64,000 nt of DNA. Source: Xanthoparmelia taractica. Taxonomy: Eukaryota > Ascomycota > Lecanoromycetes > Lecanorales > Parmeliaceae. This document shows positions 22,508 to 33,634 of the stretch, piece after piece. Position 1 is the first letter of the stretch. Each line of letters begins with the position of its first letter. The notes under the pieces are model-generated. The model searched no databases. It was not told the origin of the DNA and worked only from the letters and a program-made list of their open reading frames with translations. The position numbers were made by a program, and so were the translations under genes. The stretch is taken from assembly GCA_033085395.1 (NCBI GenBank), contig JANQBS010000089.1:86917-150916 (forward strand), read 5' to 3'.

Positions 22508-24332
22508 TCATAGCTTGGCCCTCTGCGGCTTCTCCGCCTCTTCCTCGGCCTTGACCTTCAGCAGCCTCCGTAGAATCTTCCCACTGGCGCTCTTTGGGAC
22601 CTCATCAATGAATCGTATGCCACCTCGGAGTCTCTTGTGGTTCGCGACTCTGGCATGAAGCCATTGCGTAATCTCATCTGCGGTCTGGGGAGTACCATCT
22701 ACTCCTGGCTTGGGTACAATGTATGCTCTCGGTATCTCGGTAGCTTGGTCTTTCTTGTAGATGCCAATGACGGCGACGTCATTCACCTTTGGATGGCTAA
22801 TCAGTAGCCCCTCCAATTCTGCGGGCGCTACCTGGAAGCCTTTGTACTTGATGAGTTCTTTCACGCGATCAGTAATGTAGAAATTGCCATCTTTATCCTG
22901 GTGGCCCACGTCTCCAGTCTTGAAGTAGCCGTCTTCGGTCAATGCGTTCTTGGTACCTTCAGGGTTGTTGTGATAGCCTTTAAAGACGTTGGGTCCTTTG
23001 ATCCAAAGTTCGCCGGTTTCGCCGACAGGAAGCTCTTGTGCTTCGGGCGACATATATTTGGCAGTTTGGTTCGGTAGAAGCGTTCCTACAGAGCCAATGG
23101 TCTTGTGCCAAAGCTCCCACGGCTTGGTAATTTGTTACTGTTGAACGTGTAAGATATGAATTCTGGGCGCTTGCCTACCTGAGTATGGATACTTGGACTT
23201 GTCTCGCTCAGACCGTATCCTTGTTTGATGGGCACCTTGAGTCTTTTGTATACTGCCTCAACAAGCTCTTGGGTCAATGGAGCGGCCCCGCTGTTAAGCA
23301 TACGAAGGCTGCTGAGATCATACTTGTCGATTATAGGATGCTTTCCAAGCAACAGGACTATAGGCGGAACCACGTACACAAACGTTATCTTATGGGTTTG
23401 AATAAGGGAACAAAACTTCTCAATCTCAAAAGTTGGCATCACGACCAGCGTGAGGCCGCTGTAGAGGCTCTGGCATACTAAGCAGTTCAGGCCTGGGTAG
23501 TGTCAGACTTAAGAATTCGTGTATCTGGATACAACACCTACCGTAGATATGGAAGAAAGGAAGGAAAGCTAATATAATGTCACCCTTGCCGTCTGGTCCC
23601 CCATCCCATGACAGGTTGTCGCCTTCTCCGGCTTTCAGCATTAGTATGTTTGAGATTATGTTTTCATGGCTCAACATGACACCCTTTGGATGGCCGGTAG
23701 TTCCTGATGAATACACGAGGAATGCAAGGTCATTCTTCGGGTTTGCTTTTGTCCTTCGATATCTACTCGTTCCGGCTACGTTCCTTATGGATGAGAAATG
23801 CCTGAATCTCATCGCCTCGTCCTTCTCGTCACCTATGAGGACAATCCTTTCTTTGGGTATACCAGCCTGCGTTGCAGCTTCCACCGCGACATTGAGAAAG
23901 GGTTTCTGTGTTGCCAATGCTTTGGCGCCTGAATCTTTTAATTGGAATGCCAATTCCTCTGCTGTATAGCCGGGATTGGCCGGAGATACCACCCCTCCCG
24001 CCCAGTGGACGCCCCATGTTATGGCTGGTGTATCGATGCAGTTGGGTGTGAATAGGGCCAGGACATCCCCTTTCTGCCATTCCCATAAGGCTTTGAGTCC
24101 TTTGCCAAAGTCAATGGCTGTGCTTTTGACTTGGGCGTAGGAGTGTGTTCTGTTGGTGTCGGCGTCTCGGTATATTACTATTGACAAGTGAGCAATGAGA
24201 ATAGCGAATGGTTGGGTCAAGTGAGATGATACTCTTGTCTTCCGGATATGGTCTGTCGTTGCGTTCGAAAAGAAAGCCCCACAGGTCAACGTCTGGGATA
24301 TCGAATTTTGGATAGAGAGACTCGGTAGGCAT
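22508..24332 (-). CDS. 4-coumarate:CoA ligase-like acyl-CoA synthetase, peroxisomal
   Basis: Four minus-strand exons (24332-24233, 24177-23542, 23492-23179, 23122-22508) with introns of 55, 49 and 56 nt join exactly to 554 residues. The protein is an ANL-superfamily adenylating enzyme: AMP-binding P-loop (LVYSSGTTGHPKGVMLSH, about residues 188-205), an aromatic segment FLPFFHIYG, NSGAAPL, QGYGLSETSP, GELWIKGPN, the TGD hinge region (YFKTGDVGHQDKDGNFYI) and the catalytic lysine in SASGKILRR. The last three residues are AKL, a type-1 peroxisomal targeting signal. The enzyme should activate an aromatic or fatty acid with ATP and CoA inside peroxisomes; the substrate cannot be told from sequence. 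It is divergently arranged with ATP11, about 350 bp apart. Confidence 0.9.
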
Positions 24333-24685
24333 CTTGGCTTTAGCTTATGTGGCTAAAGACGCTAGGTAGTCGTGGATAGGGAATGGACGTCTTATATGAG
24401 GCATGGAAGTATAGAAAAATATGAGAGAGAGAAGGAGGACGAGGCATGTGGATTGATAACACGGCTGACAGCGGGGATTAGTAAGACTGTCGACTTTGCC
24501 GAGGTATCTTGGTTTTTCCGAAAGAGGAAAAATGAAGAGGGAAAGAAAAAGAAATACTACACGCAACATCCATTCATCCTTCATCACCACATTGAATGAA
24601 CCAGAAGCATTACTTTACATACTACTGCCTGCCAGCCAGTCCCCCCCCTCTGCTGTCCTAGCAGCTAGTGCTTGCCTGCAGCGAC
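24333..24685. promoter_or_regulatory. Shared divergent promoter region, acyl-CoA synthetase / ATP11
   Basis: The 353 bp between the two start codons must hold both promoters. The strand toward ATP11 carries purine-rich blocks near 24410-24440 and 24520-24560, and a C-run lies near 24643. No specific binding site can be named. Confidence 0.45.
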
Positions 24686-25688
24686 ATGCCCCCCTTCCGA
24701 TTCCCCCCTCTCCGCCTCGCCTTCGGGAACACTACCTCGCCCTATTTGAGGACAATTCAGAGAAGGCACGCCCAGGTGCACGATGTGCGGTTTCTGGTGA
24801 CCCATCGCCAGCCTCAAAAGATCATCGAGGAGAAATACAAGGAGAAGCTGCATCAAAAGGCAAAGGAGTAGGTGTGGCTTTCTTCCCTTCAATCTGCCTT
24901 GCCCATCTAACAATGCCTTATCTAGGCAAGGTCTCAAAGACGTGGATGAGTTGAAAGCTGTATATCAAGACAAGATACAGAGCCAGCGGAGGCAAGCACT
25001 CGCACCCAGTCCTCTCACCTCAACTGAATCCTCCGCTTTCCCTGCCCCGCCGCCTCCGCCTCAGCTTCCTCAACAGCCCACACAAAATTCCTCCTCCCAG
25101 GCCACCCCCTCCAATAAACCCTCGAATCCGCCGGGCATCAAGCTCCTCTCTTCCTATATCGACATTCCAAAGACGCTTGAGCTTCCTCAGAAAGAGATAG
25201 AATACATATGGCGTCTTCGCCACGCCTCTGACCCTCAGTCGCTTTGCGCTGTCATCCCCGACTCCGCCTACAATCGCATCGAGGCGACTGCTCGGCGGCA
25301 TTCGCAATTCATCCTCCCAATCCCAAGGCAAGGCAAAGGCGCAGAGATACACTTCCTACAATGGACTTTCCCGTCACCTACTACATCTACCGTGCTCTTC
25401 ACCCATTTAGCCGAATTTAAATTACGAGGCGAGTTCGCTCAACCACATACAACAGTCACACATCATCTCGATCTTGTCCATTCCAAAGGACTGGTACTAC
25501 TTCATGGAAATGTGGTGGATGGTAGAGGCATCACCGTGGACGAAGGCAAATGGCTATTGATGTGTCTACAAAAGTTCTATGGGGCAGAGCATAAAGTCGA
25601 AAGGCGGAAACTTCTAGAGCAATTTAGCCAAGGTGATGGTGGGTTCAAAGTGGAAGAGTTGCTCGAGGAAGCTGAGAAAGTTGTCTGA
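24686..25688 (+). CDS. ATP11: Mitochondrial F1-ATPase assembly chaperone ATP11
   Basis: Exons 24686-24867 and 24926-25688 (58-nt GT-AG intron, codon split across the junction) encode 314 residues. The N-terminus is basic and lacks acids (PPFRFPPLRLAFGN, then RTIQRRHAQ), as in a mitochondrial presequence. It is followed by the family's helical region (IIEEKYKEKLHQKAKE, GLKDVDELK), a proline/serine-rich linker, and the conserved ATP11 core: EIEYIWRLRH, then HSQFILPIPR, HFLQWTF and VLFTHLAEFKLRGEFAQPH, with CLQKFYG near the end. ATP11 binds unassembled F1 beta subunits in the mitochondrial matrix and is needed to build ATP synthase. Length and motif order match the fungal proteins. I see no defects. 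Confidence 0.9.
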
Positions 25689-26400
25689 GCGGTCACGGTT
25701 CTTCCGGTGAATGGCCATCCTGAGTGCTGCCTCTATACAGCCCATCCATTCGTTGCTCGCACGCTTGATTGTCTCCGGGTAATACTGATCCAGAAAAAGT
25801 GTATAGAGGTCGATACTTGGAGAAATGATCTCGTTGCGGGCATTATTCAGGAACGAGGACGATGCTACGGCTACGAGGGTGCAAAGACTGTGAGAAAGGT
25901 CGTATGGTCTTTTAGATAAGATATCCACGTTGCTCATCCACTGGTCTAAGGATCCGTGTGGCACGCGAATCTAAGCGTCAACTACTCTAAGATGGTCATG
26001 TTATGTATGACCTAAGAAAGTTTGGAGGCTCCATCATGCTGGCTTCTTGGGGTTGCAAACTGTGCTGGCGCAAACTTCATGGCCTTGCATCACGTTGCAT
26101 GGTTCGCGTATGCGGCACGACCTCAATAAACATATTATCGCGCGATTCAGTACAATAGTCACAAATTACGCGAACTAAGCGTGCCATTGTCATTAAAGTA
26201 CTGAAAGGACTGCTTTTTGGCGCATCCCCGTCTCCTATCCAAGCCGCTTGATAGCCGCAAAGAAGCAAAATGAATCTGTTCTGCTTTGAAATCTGTCTCA
26301 CAACTTCTCATATATCTTCAAGCACGTGATCGGGATACGCTGCCCCGACTGTTGATAACCATCTCATTCCCTAGCAACACCATATCAAACTTGTCCAGCT
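25689..26400. other. Spacer; one doubtful minus-strand frame
   Basis: A 116-codon minus-strand frame (25964-25614) overlaps the last ~75 bp of ATP11 and is moderately protein-like, but it shows no family motif. I leave it as a possible small gene or antisense shadow. Nothing else is visible. Confidence 0.4.
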
Positions 26401-27912
26401 ATGGGCAGTTGCTTCCGAGGCATCACCAACAATTTCGGCAGCCTTCGAGATAATCCCTACACGTTACAAAGTTATCCGCGACCGATTCGCCCAGCAGCTC
26501 CAGACTTTTCACGATGTGTTCCCGAGTACGGGCGAGAGTTGTCCAAAATGGACTGTAAAGAAGCAGTGAAGAATATGCCGTGGGCTCGACAAGGCATGGA
26601 GGTCGACTGGGCCGTGAATTTTTGCGCACAGGAGTATAGTCTGCCAATGTCAATTGGATGGACTGTTCCCAACCCTAAAGGTGGTCCAGGAGGAACACCT
26701 GGCATGTAGACTCTTGCGCAACTCGACGCAAGGCTTTGAACTAAACCGTTAGCAGGTAACTGTGTCATCTCGATTGAGGTTGGAGGACCGCAAGGTTTCT
26801 ACGACCCAGCAACAACGCGCCAACCGTTTACCATAAAGGCTTCTCCTTTTGAACTTCGAGGCTTAGCCGCTTTCGTTGTCAATGACTGTGTCACAAGGGG
26901 AGGAAACGTGGGCGGTTTTGCTACAAGCAAACTTTCGAATCTAGCTAATTACCTTCAAGATCCTAGCACTGACTTGAGTCTCCCATATCGTAAGGAATTC
27001 TTTATGAAGATCCTCACAGTAGACGCATCGGAGACTGACCTTTGACGCCATATCGTATAGCAATATCTGCTCACTTTCTGACGGTCTCGGTAAGGGGGCA
27101 GACTTTCAGGGATCCACAAGCAGGTAATACGCACCCTTCGATCGCCGTGTTGATTGCAGAGTACTTGAGTGGCCTCATGAAGGGCGCCGACAACACCGTC
27201 AGAGCGAGACTTGGCGCGATTGCGCACCGTATGGTACTCGTGAGCCAGAAGATGAGACCCGGAGGTAATACGCCATGGTGGCAGCAAGTTCCGGAGGCTG
27301 CTGTTGACATGACCTACGAATGTGATGCGACGCTGGGTGCGCCCTTGCCGGCGGATTGCGCCAAGCTCGAGTACGGGGAATTGGGTGCGGATGATGATAC
27401 TCTCTCGGTAGGAGCAGGGGTGGTGAAGTTCCTCTCATCGGGTCAGTGCTCAAGAAGATATCATTCTTCAAGGGTCGGTATGTTGACTGGGACTCGTCAG
27501 GTACATGTCAACTCGCCATCACGGCAGCAACAACCATGACGCTCAACTGGCGCCAAATACGTACTGCATTGGATACCTTCATGAACATTTGCGTTAACCC
27601 CCCGTTCTACCCAGGCAGGGGAGGCAGGGCTTACTATGGGCATCAAGCTGTGGTCAGTCGTGGATCTCGTGGCGGAAAGCGACAGGTCAATGACCAACTC
27701 TCTGGTAAGTGAGCTCCGTCCCGGATTTGTACGAAAAGCTTGGACTCATCGCGACAGGACTGAATGCTCTCCCCCCTGGAATCAATATCACCGTATCATC
27801 GGTGCATTCGCGGCCGGCGCGGCCACCGGAGCGATTGCTCGGTGACAACTCTACGTTGCCCGAGAACTCTACTACGCTGGTGAATGCTACGTATGATGCA
27901 CTGGCCCTTTAA
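26401..27912 (+). CDS. Two-domain cysteine protein of a fungal secreted-protein type, multi-exon
   Basis: Exon ends I can fix are 26401-26701, 26756 onward, an exon ending at 27441, 27501-27704 and 27758-27912. The junction between about 27018 and 27110 is unresolved. The first intron appears to be GC-AG (26702-26755, branch-like ACTAAAC). The second half of the protein repeats the layout of the first. Domain 1 has MDCKEAVKNMPW, GNCVISIEVGG, a hydrophobic helix and NDC. Domain 2 has PADCAKLEYGELG, SGTCQLAITAATT, WRQIRTALDTFMNIC and a Gly-rich end. Similar layouts occur in the proteins at 31285 and 39225. N-glycosylation sites (NITV, NSTL, NSTT) suit a secreted protein, but no clear signal peptide follows the ATG used, so a 5' exon may be missing. 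Function unknown. Confidence 0.6.
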
Positions 27913-28647
27913 CAGGACGCTCTACAAGGGAAGGGCCCTTTCAACAACTCTCGCGTACCACATTTGCATAGGAAAGCAGTCTTGTATTTTATAGCTGCGG
28001 TTCATTACATTACTTTTGGTTTCATGTTCCCACTTGTTGGTCTTTAAAGCCCTGTTTGAAAGCCGATGCACTATGCAAGGACTAAAACCGAAAACGGCCC
28101 TCTCGGAGCGGTATTGGCCATGCCCTATCGATCTGAACCCCTCTACATGGTTTGTCTTTAATGCTACGTAAGGAGTCTGTGACGATTTCTCTACGGAACT
28201 CGTACCAGGCGCGCCGACAGCTCGGAGCAGGCACTTTGGTTTCTCTTTTTTCCCCTCCTGCTCTTTGTGGCAAAAATTCTTGAAACATCTTGAGACATTC
28301 AGTTGCTGCTACCTGACGCTCTCGTCTATTCCAAATGTGGGTTCATCGACTTGCGTAACTACACGTCTTTTGTTATCACCTTTGATGCTTGTCGGCCCCA
28401 TAATGTTGTCTTGTTGTTTTGTTTGACGGTCTGCCTATGTCATATCTTACGATGATGAGATTACCACAAAGACGTCTTGTTGATCATGTTGGCTACTTCA
28501 GGCTATGCTGTCCTGATAATTACCGATGCGTGAAGTCTCTGTGTTCGCTTCTTTGAACTCGGTGGTGGCTTTGTCTCATTATTGCAAAATCAGGTCAGAT
28601 GTGAGGCCTACTAGCCATCTTCCCACTGCGAAGCGCGTATGCAAACA
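27913..28647. other. Spacer, no gene recognised
   Basis: T-rich non-coding sequence between two convergent genes. No open frame of interest. Confidence 0.5.
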
Positions 28648-29337
28648 TCAACTGTTGGAAACCTCGATCGCTCCATTCCCCCCTACCCTCCGTCTCCGTA
28701 ACTCCCAATTCCCAAAATACCCGCCCACAACCCCAAACGTGAAAATCATCCTCACCCCCGCCTGCGCATCCACCATCTCCCCGCTCACAAACCCCAACAT
28801 CCCCCTTGCAACCAACTGCAGCAGCTTCGTCACGACCGCCTTGATGGCCAGCACGTTCAGTTGCTCCGACACGTTATACATGTCGAGGGTGAAGTCGCCG
28901 AAGCGCAGGACCAGGTCTTGCTCTTCCAACAGGTCGAGGTCGAGGAGCCAGAAGGCGAAGGCTTCGCAGGTGCGCTCTAGGAGTTTGAAGATCTTGGTTT
29001 CGGTCGCGGGGGAGGTGATGATGGCGTGGAAGTTTTGGAGGCGGAAGATGTAGTGGGGTGCGGGGGGTGTTAGGGTTGTGTTGGGTGATGATGATGATGA
29101 TGATGATGGGCGGTTGTTGTTGTTGTTGTTGGTAGTATGGAGCTGGGCGGAGAATGGTTGCGTGGAGGGTAGTATGGGATTTTCTACGTTATGGATGCGT
29201 TTGGGAGACGTGGCGTTGTGGACATCATGGGGAGGTTTTGTTGCAACGCTGAGGGGGATTGAGAGGAAGAGAAAGAGAAAGATGATGGATAGCTGTGATG
29301 ATGCTGGACATGGTGCTCGCAGAAAGCTGCATGTCAT
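28648..29337 (-). CDS. Predicted secreted/membrane protein with Asn and Ser homopolymers, unknown
   Basis: A single minus-strand frame of 229 codons starts at the ATG at 29337. The N-terminus has a hydrophobic core (LSIIFLFLFLSIPLSVA), a likely signal peptide or anchor. Then comes a low-complexity stretch with six Asn and seven Ser, encoded by TTG/CAA- and GAT/ATC-type triplet repeats at about 29085-29131. The C-terminal half is better structured (HYIFRLQNFHAIITS, FKLLERTCEAFAFWLLDL, LVLRFGDFTLDMYNVSEQ, KLLQLVARGMLGFV). No known family is recognised. The ordered second half, with alternating hydrophobic positions, argues for a real gene. Confidence 0.55.
   Translation of the reverse strand: MTCSFLRAPCPASSQLSIIFLFLFLSIPLSVATKPPHDVHNATSPKRIHNVENPILPSTQPFSAQLHTTNNNNNNRPSSSSSSSPNTTLTPPAPHYIFRLQNFHAIITSPATETKIFKLLERTCEAFAFWLLDLDLLEEQDLVLRFGDFTLDMYNVSEQLNVLAIKAVVTKLLQLVARGMLGFVSGEMVDAQAGVRMIFTFGVVGGYFGNWELRRRRVGGNGAIEVSNS
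29085..29131. repeat. Triplet microsatellites (GAT)n and (TTG)n inside a coding region
   Basis: About eight GAT units are followed within 10 bp by about six TTG units. They encode the Ser and Asn runs of the minus-strand protein and are likely to vary in length between strains. Confidence 0.8.
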
Positions 29338-31284
29338 GGCGTTACAGCATCTAAACTAATGGCAAAAAACAGCGAGTAGAGGAGAGCTAGCGACCAACGT
29401 GGATTGCGTCAAAAACGTGGGATTCTTGAGAGAGCGGATAGCGGCTCGTTGCAGTAGCCTCGATCTCAAGGACGGGCTTCGGTCCGCGAGTGCGGCTGTA
29501 CTGTTACAACTTGAAACAAGATGATGCGATTGCAATATCCCGGCGGCTGCTACGTACTTAATTGTTGCGCGTAGCGGTATAGCAGAGCAAATGCGATTGA
29601 GGAAATCTTGCGGCCCGATACAGCCGACAGACTTGCAGAATTCGAGGTCGTGGGATGGTTCTAGACGCATCATTGCGGCTGACACGTGGGTCCTCATTTC
29701 TTGAATGGGGGCAAAGATGGTTGTCCAAGGTATTTTGAGGAGACAGAAGGGTCTTGCAGCCAATTTTAAGCCCAAGTTAATCAAGACTGATGTTGAAGGG
29801 ATGCTCCAATGAAGGTTTGGGGGAATAATAAAGAGTGGAAAACGGCGAAACAAATTGTCTGCTTCTCGAAGTTACGTTGATGCCGTGTCCCTTCAGAAGA
29901 GAGCCTACGCAGGTGGGGGACCATGGAGCCTCTATATAGACAGGTGGTAAAGTTAGAGCTTCTTGCATGTTCAATACTGATAAATATGTGCTTGTCACAT
30001 CCGCCGTGGGCGTTTTGATTACTGTCAGCATAATCGCCATAGTCTCGTTTTAAGATTCTGTCTAACTTGCTTATACATAACCATCAGAGCCGGTGTTAAG
30101 GACATTTTGCTGCTCTAGCTTCGCCAACATCGTCTAGCCTCATGAACACAAAGGTCTGCAGGCCGTGTCCGAATGCTTAAGACGGCTCTTTGAATGATTT
30201 CTGGAGGTTTGGTTGTGACTCTTAGTATTCTAGACTTGGTGCAGACTTGGTGCAGACTTGGCGCAGACTTGGAGGTGGATTGCGTTGAGAGTACTTGGTT
30301 GTCATTGATATGATTGAATAATGTGCCATGTGGCTTTAGTGGGTATAACTGTATCTCCAGAGAGAGTTATCACTACTTTGGCATGCTTTCAGGGTGTTGG
30401 AATTTAGGCCTGAGATAGGGAGGAACGAGAGAATTCGTGGGTACTTTACACCTCATGAAGAAGGACGTGTGTGGCGGTTTCTATTTAGGCATCGAGCGTG
30501 ATAGATCAATAGTAGGCTGAAAGGATAATGGAAAATGTAATTGAGAGATCCAAATCAGCACTGAGGAACGCGATGTGTACCAAATACACGCGTGAACCAG
30601 CTGAAAGTAATTTAGAATATATTTTGTTATAAGAAGTCATTATGTACATACGGCCATAGACTGTTGAAAACTCGGCTTCCCGTCCGCTCAGCCAAAGATA
30701 AGCCTCAGATCGGCTAATTAGTAGTTGGGTCGGTGACGACCAGCGAATACTAGCTGCTGTATGTTATAGACTCTTCTCTCTCTTTTTTTTTTTCTGCTTG
30801 ATTGCCTAACCCATCTGTGCTGTGTGTGATTCATTCTTTTTTTAGTCACAAACAAAGATGAGAGGGAAGGAGCAACTGAACAATTGCCCCCGATATCAAA
30901 GACCTCACCAAGACCGACATGAAGAGTTGGGCTCGCAGCCCTGCCACGCGAAATCAACTTATATCAAGTCAAGGCGTCTCGATGGGTAGAGGTTCCCTTT
31001 TTCTAGGACCAGCAGATCATGGTGCGCTAGAATGCAATGCAGCTTTTTGACGACGCACCTATTATTCATTAGACGCCAATAGCGCGTGGAACAGGAAGCA
31101 TCACGCAAAATACAGAAATCCATCCCCCCGTCTGTGAGAAGCCAATATGGAATTCCTGTCTCGGTTTGTGCATTCTCTCTGCTCGGTAGATATCTGACTT
31201 GTCGAAACCTCATCAGAATACGTCGGATAAGATTGCGAGTGTAGCAAAGACCATCACAATTTGTCCAAAGTTCTCTCATGAACA
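29338..31284. other. Gene-poor spacer with an 11-bp tandem repeat
   Basis: Two minus-strand frames (29853-29356 and 30040-29777) have no recognisable motifs. Four copies of an 11-bp unit (AGACTTGGTGC and variants) lie at 30232-30275. A T-run interrupts 30784-30793. I see no supported gene. Confidence 0.45.
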
Positions 31285-31806
31285 ATGTCTCGCAGCCTAA
31301 GCTTCCTCCTCCTGCTATACATCTTCATTTGCTACGTCGCATTATCACCATCATCACCGTCACTCCCACCAACCCCCCTCCAAATCACCAACACAACCCA
31401 CCTACTCACCCCCCAAACAACCTGCACCCCCTTCAAACTCTTCCACCTCCGACCCCCCTACTCCGACTGCTCCCGCGCCATCGACTTCCTCTCCTCGAGC
31501 CGTATCCCCGGCTACTTCCATGTCGGAGGCGTCATGGATGACTGGCAGCTCCCCGTCACTGAAACAGTCGGCGCGTGCCAAGTCGGAGTGCGCATGGCGC
31601 GGTTTTCTTTGCCGGAAGAAGCATCTTGGATGGGGGTGAAGGAGGCGGCGGTGAGGGTTAATGAGAGGTGTAGGGTTAGGGGAGCTTTGATGGATGTGAC
31701 GGGGGGGTGGACTACGGTTGGGTTGCATGGGTGGATTGAGGTGGTGATTGAGAGGTGTGGGAGTGGGAGCGGTGTGGAGGGTTGGTTGAGGGGTGAGGTT
31801 GTATAA
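31285..31806 (+). CDS. Small secreted protein, four-cysteine type, unknown function
   Basis: A 173-residue single-exon frame begins at ATG 31285 with a strong signal peptide (SFLLLLYIFICYVALS) and a Pro/Thr-rich spacer. The mature part has YSDCSRAIDFL, a histidine/glycine segment (GYFHVGGVMDDWQLPV), GACQVGVRMARF, a helix with SWMGVKEAAVRV ending in NERC, and a beta-like end (GGWTTVGLHGWIEVVIERCG). This cysteine and motif order resembles 39225-39746 and the first half of 26401-27912. It is probably an extracellular protein or effector candidate. The coding strand shifts from C-rich to G-rich along the gene. Confidence 0.65.
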   Translation: MSRSLSFLLLLYIFICYVALSPSSPSLPPTPLQITNTTHLLTPQTTCTPFKLFHLRPPYSDCSRAIDFLSSSRIPGYFHVGGVMDDWQLPVTETVGACQVGVRMARFSLPEEASWMGVKEAAVRVNERCRVRGALMDVTGGWTTVGLHGWIEVVIERCGSGSGVEGWLRGEVV

Positions 31807-32140
31807 TATTTGCGAGGACATTTCGGCTGTCCATATTTAGGATAAAGAAGAAGTGATTGCGTTGAAGATGGAGTATCAAATAAAGCCCTTGATAAGCGTG
31901 GCGAGGAAGTTTGCCTTCCATTTTCACGGCATTCGACTGTAAAGGCTGCGAAGATGCACATAAGGTCACGGAAGACAGGAAAGAGAAACGAAAGAGTAGC
32001 TCATTCAAAAAAGTCTTTCATGATGATCTAGAAAAGGTTGACGCTGTGAACCTAGTAAGCAGGAGGGGTATCAGCGCAAAATGCATAGAGTAACCGTAGC
32101 TCTCAGACTAGGTCTCAGACCTTTGCGGCCTTTTAATGCT

Positions 32141-33042
32141 CTAGAGTGGCTTCTTTTCCTCCTTCCCCTTCCTCTCCTTCATATTAGGGACCACCAACAT
32201 CTCCAAAACAATTCTAGGCAAGACATCAATCAAAGATTTCTGTATATCGTGACCGAAATAACCCACATCGACGGCCGTCTGCAACGGACAGGATCCCACA
32301 CAGGCTCGGGCCATGGTTCGCGCAGTGGGCGTGAAGAAAGAAGACGGCTCTTCGTTGTGTGTACAATCGGTAGGCCGTCCGACTGAAATCGCCAGGTATT
32401 CGACGTCTCCACCTTCGACTCTGACTTCCACCGCGAGCCAGGTACTCATGGCCATATTGAACGCTTTGAACCCACCGTATACCGTTGCGTATGGTACTAC
32501 TGAGTCGGCGATAGAGCCGATGTTTATGATCAGAGTCCGGGCAGAAGGGTTCTTGTCAACTGCCAAGGGAATCTGGCGTTGGGATTAATCGCGAAATCGA
32601 CTTCTTCTGATGTGCTCTTCTCCAGAGACTAAATTTTAACACCGCCGCCGACGTTATTGACGAGGGGATACAGATTTAGGCCGTCGAGGCTGGCCACGAG
32701 ATCGTCGATCTGCTGACTCGTAAACGTGGGAGCATTGAGTGCGGCGGTCATGGACTGGACGTTTTTGTGTTCACTTGGGAGCCGGATATTTATTTTCTCG
32801 AGCTTTTGAGAGTTTCTACCATGCAGATTGACGTGGAAGCCTTTGGCTGCAAGCTTTTAGGCGATTCCAGGACCAATGCCATCACGGGCACCGGTTACCA
32901 AAGCCCAGGGACTGTTGCCGTAAAGGTAGCGCTTTATGGAAGAGGATCGAGTGTAGAGGGAGACGAAAGGAATGAAAAGGAAAAGAAGAAGAAGAAGAAG
33001 AAGAGGAGGAGGAGGAGGAGGAGGAGGAGGAGGGTGATTCAT
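32141..33042 (-). pseudogene. Broken short-chain dehydrogenase, very-long-chain 3-oxoacyl-CoA reductase-like
   Basis: Read on the minus strand from the ATG at 33042: an N-terminal Pro10/Leu-rich hydrophobic anchor, then the Rossmann motif ALVTGARDGIG, GFHVNLHGRN, NNVGGG, the Ser of INIGS, and the YxxxK pair in VYGGFKAFN. The C-terminal part (GDVEYLAISVG, then CVG) matches KAR/17beta-HSD12-type reductases of the ER that act in fatty-acid elongation. The frame is broken by TAA right after GIGPGIA and by TAG after NNVGGGVKI. About ten residues that normally sit between the NARFP and INIGS motifs are missing. No introns explain these defects. I call it a pseudogene. The Pro/Leu run is encoded by a GAG/AAG repeat at about 32980-33030. 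Confidence 0.72.
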
Positions 33043-33399
33043 GGTGAATTGTAGACTTGTGATATTATAGAATACGGTAAATTACAAGATATAGGATGTA
33101 AAGTACTTTAGTACATTTCGTAGATATAATACATCGGAGGAAATGTCGGCCCGCTTAGCTGTGCCCCACTTGCCCCGTAAACGGTATATTGGTGAGTTTG
33201 ATTCAACTTGTGTGTTGTTTCCATCAATCTCGACGACTGCTTCTTATATATGAGTGACTGCTCACGATTGCTTCGTGGATGCCTCCTTCAGCCATGACTT
33301 CTCATGTGCAAGCCACGCCGCAGCAACATTGACTCTACTACCGCTTAATCCTCTCGCACGGACCGCTGAGTAAAGAGCAAGTAAGGTCGTGCCCACTCC

Positions 33400-33634
33400 C
33401 ACTCTGTCCCCCCTTTGACCATCTCATGTACATAAAGATCCCTCCTCCCTTGTCAACCAACTCATCTCTTCCCAACACCCACTTACATCCATTCTACCTT
33501 TCTGACCCTTTCTCTCCCACCTCGGACGCCTGATCAATCGGAAGCGTCCTTCCTCCAACCTCACTCATCAAACCTTCACCACCTTCTCTCTACATCATTG
33601 CCAACTGGGCTTTGAATCCCTCGACTGCAAAAAG
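33400..33634 (+). promoter_or_regulatory. Pyrimidine-rich leader of the RNase H gene
   Basis: The ~230 bp before the ATG are strongly C/T-rich on the coding strand (CCCACTCCCACTCTGTCCCC, TTTCTCTCCCACC) with CAAC/CATC motifs, typical of 5' leaders of active fungal genes. Transcription start not determined. Confidence 0.4.

Noticed and set aside
25614..25964. 116-codon minus-strand frame downstream of ATP11
   Set aside because: Overlaps the ATP11 end and has no recognised motif or signal; kept only as a doubtful note in the spacer entry.
22508..27912. Possible secondary-metabolite cluster around the acyl-CoA synthetase
   Set aside because: No PKS, NRPS, terpene synthase, P450 or transporter is nearby; ATP11 is housekeeping.
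29356..30040. Two minus-strand frames of 165 and 87 codons
   Set aside because: No domain, no plausible splice junction between them.
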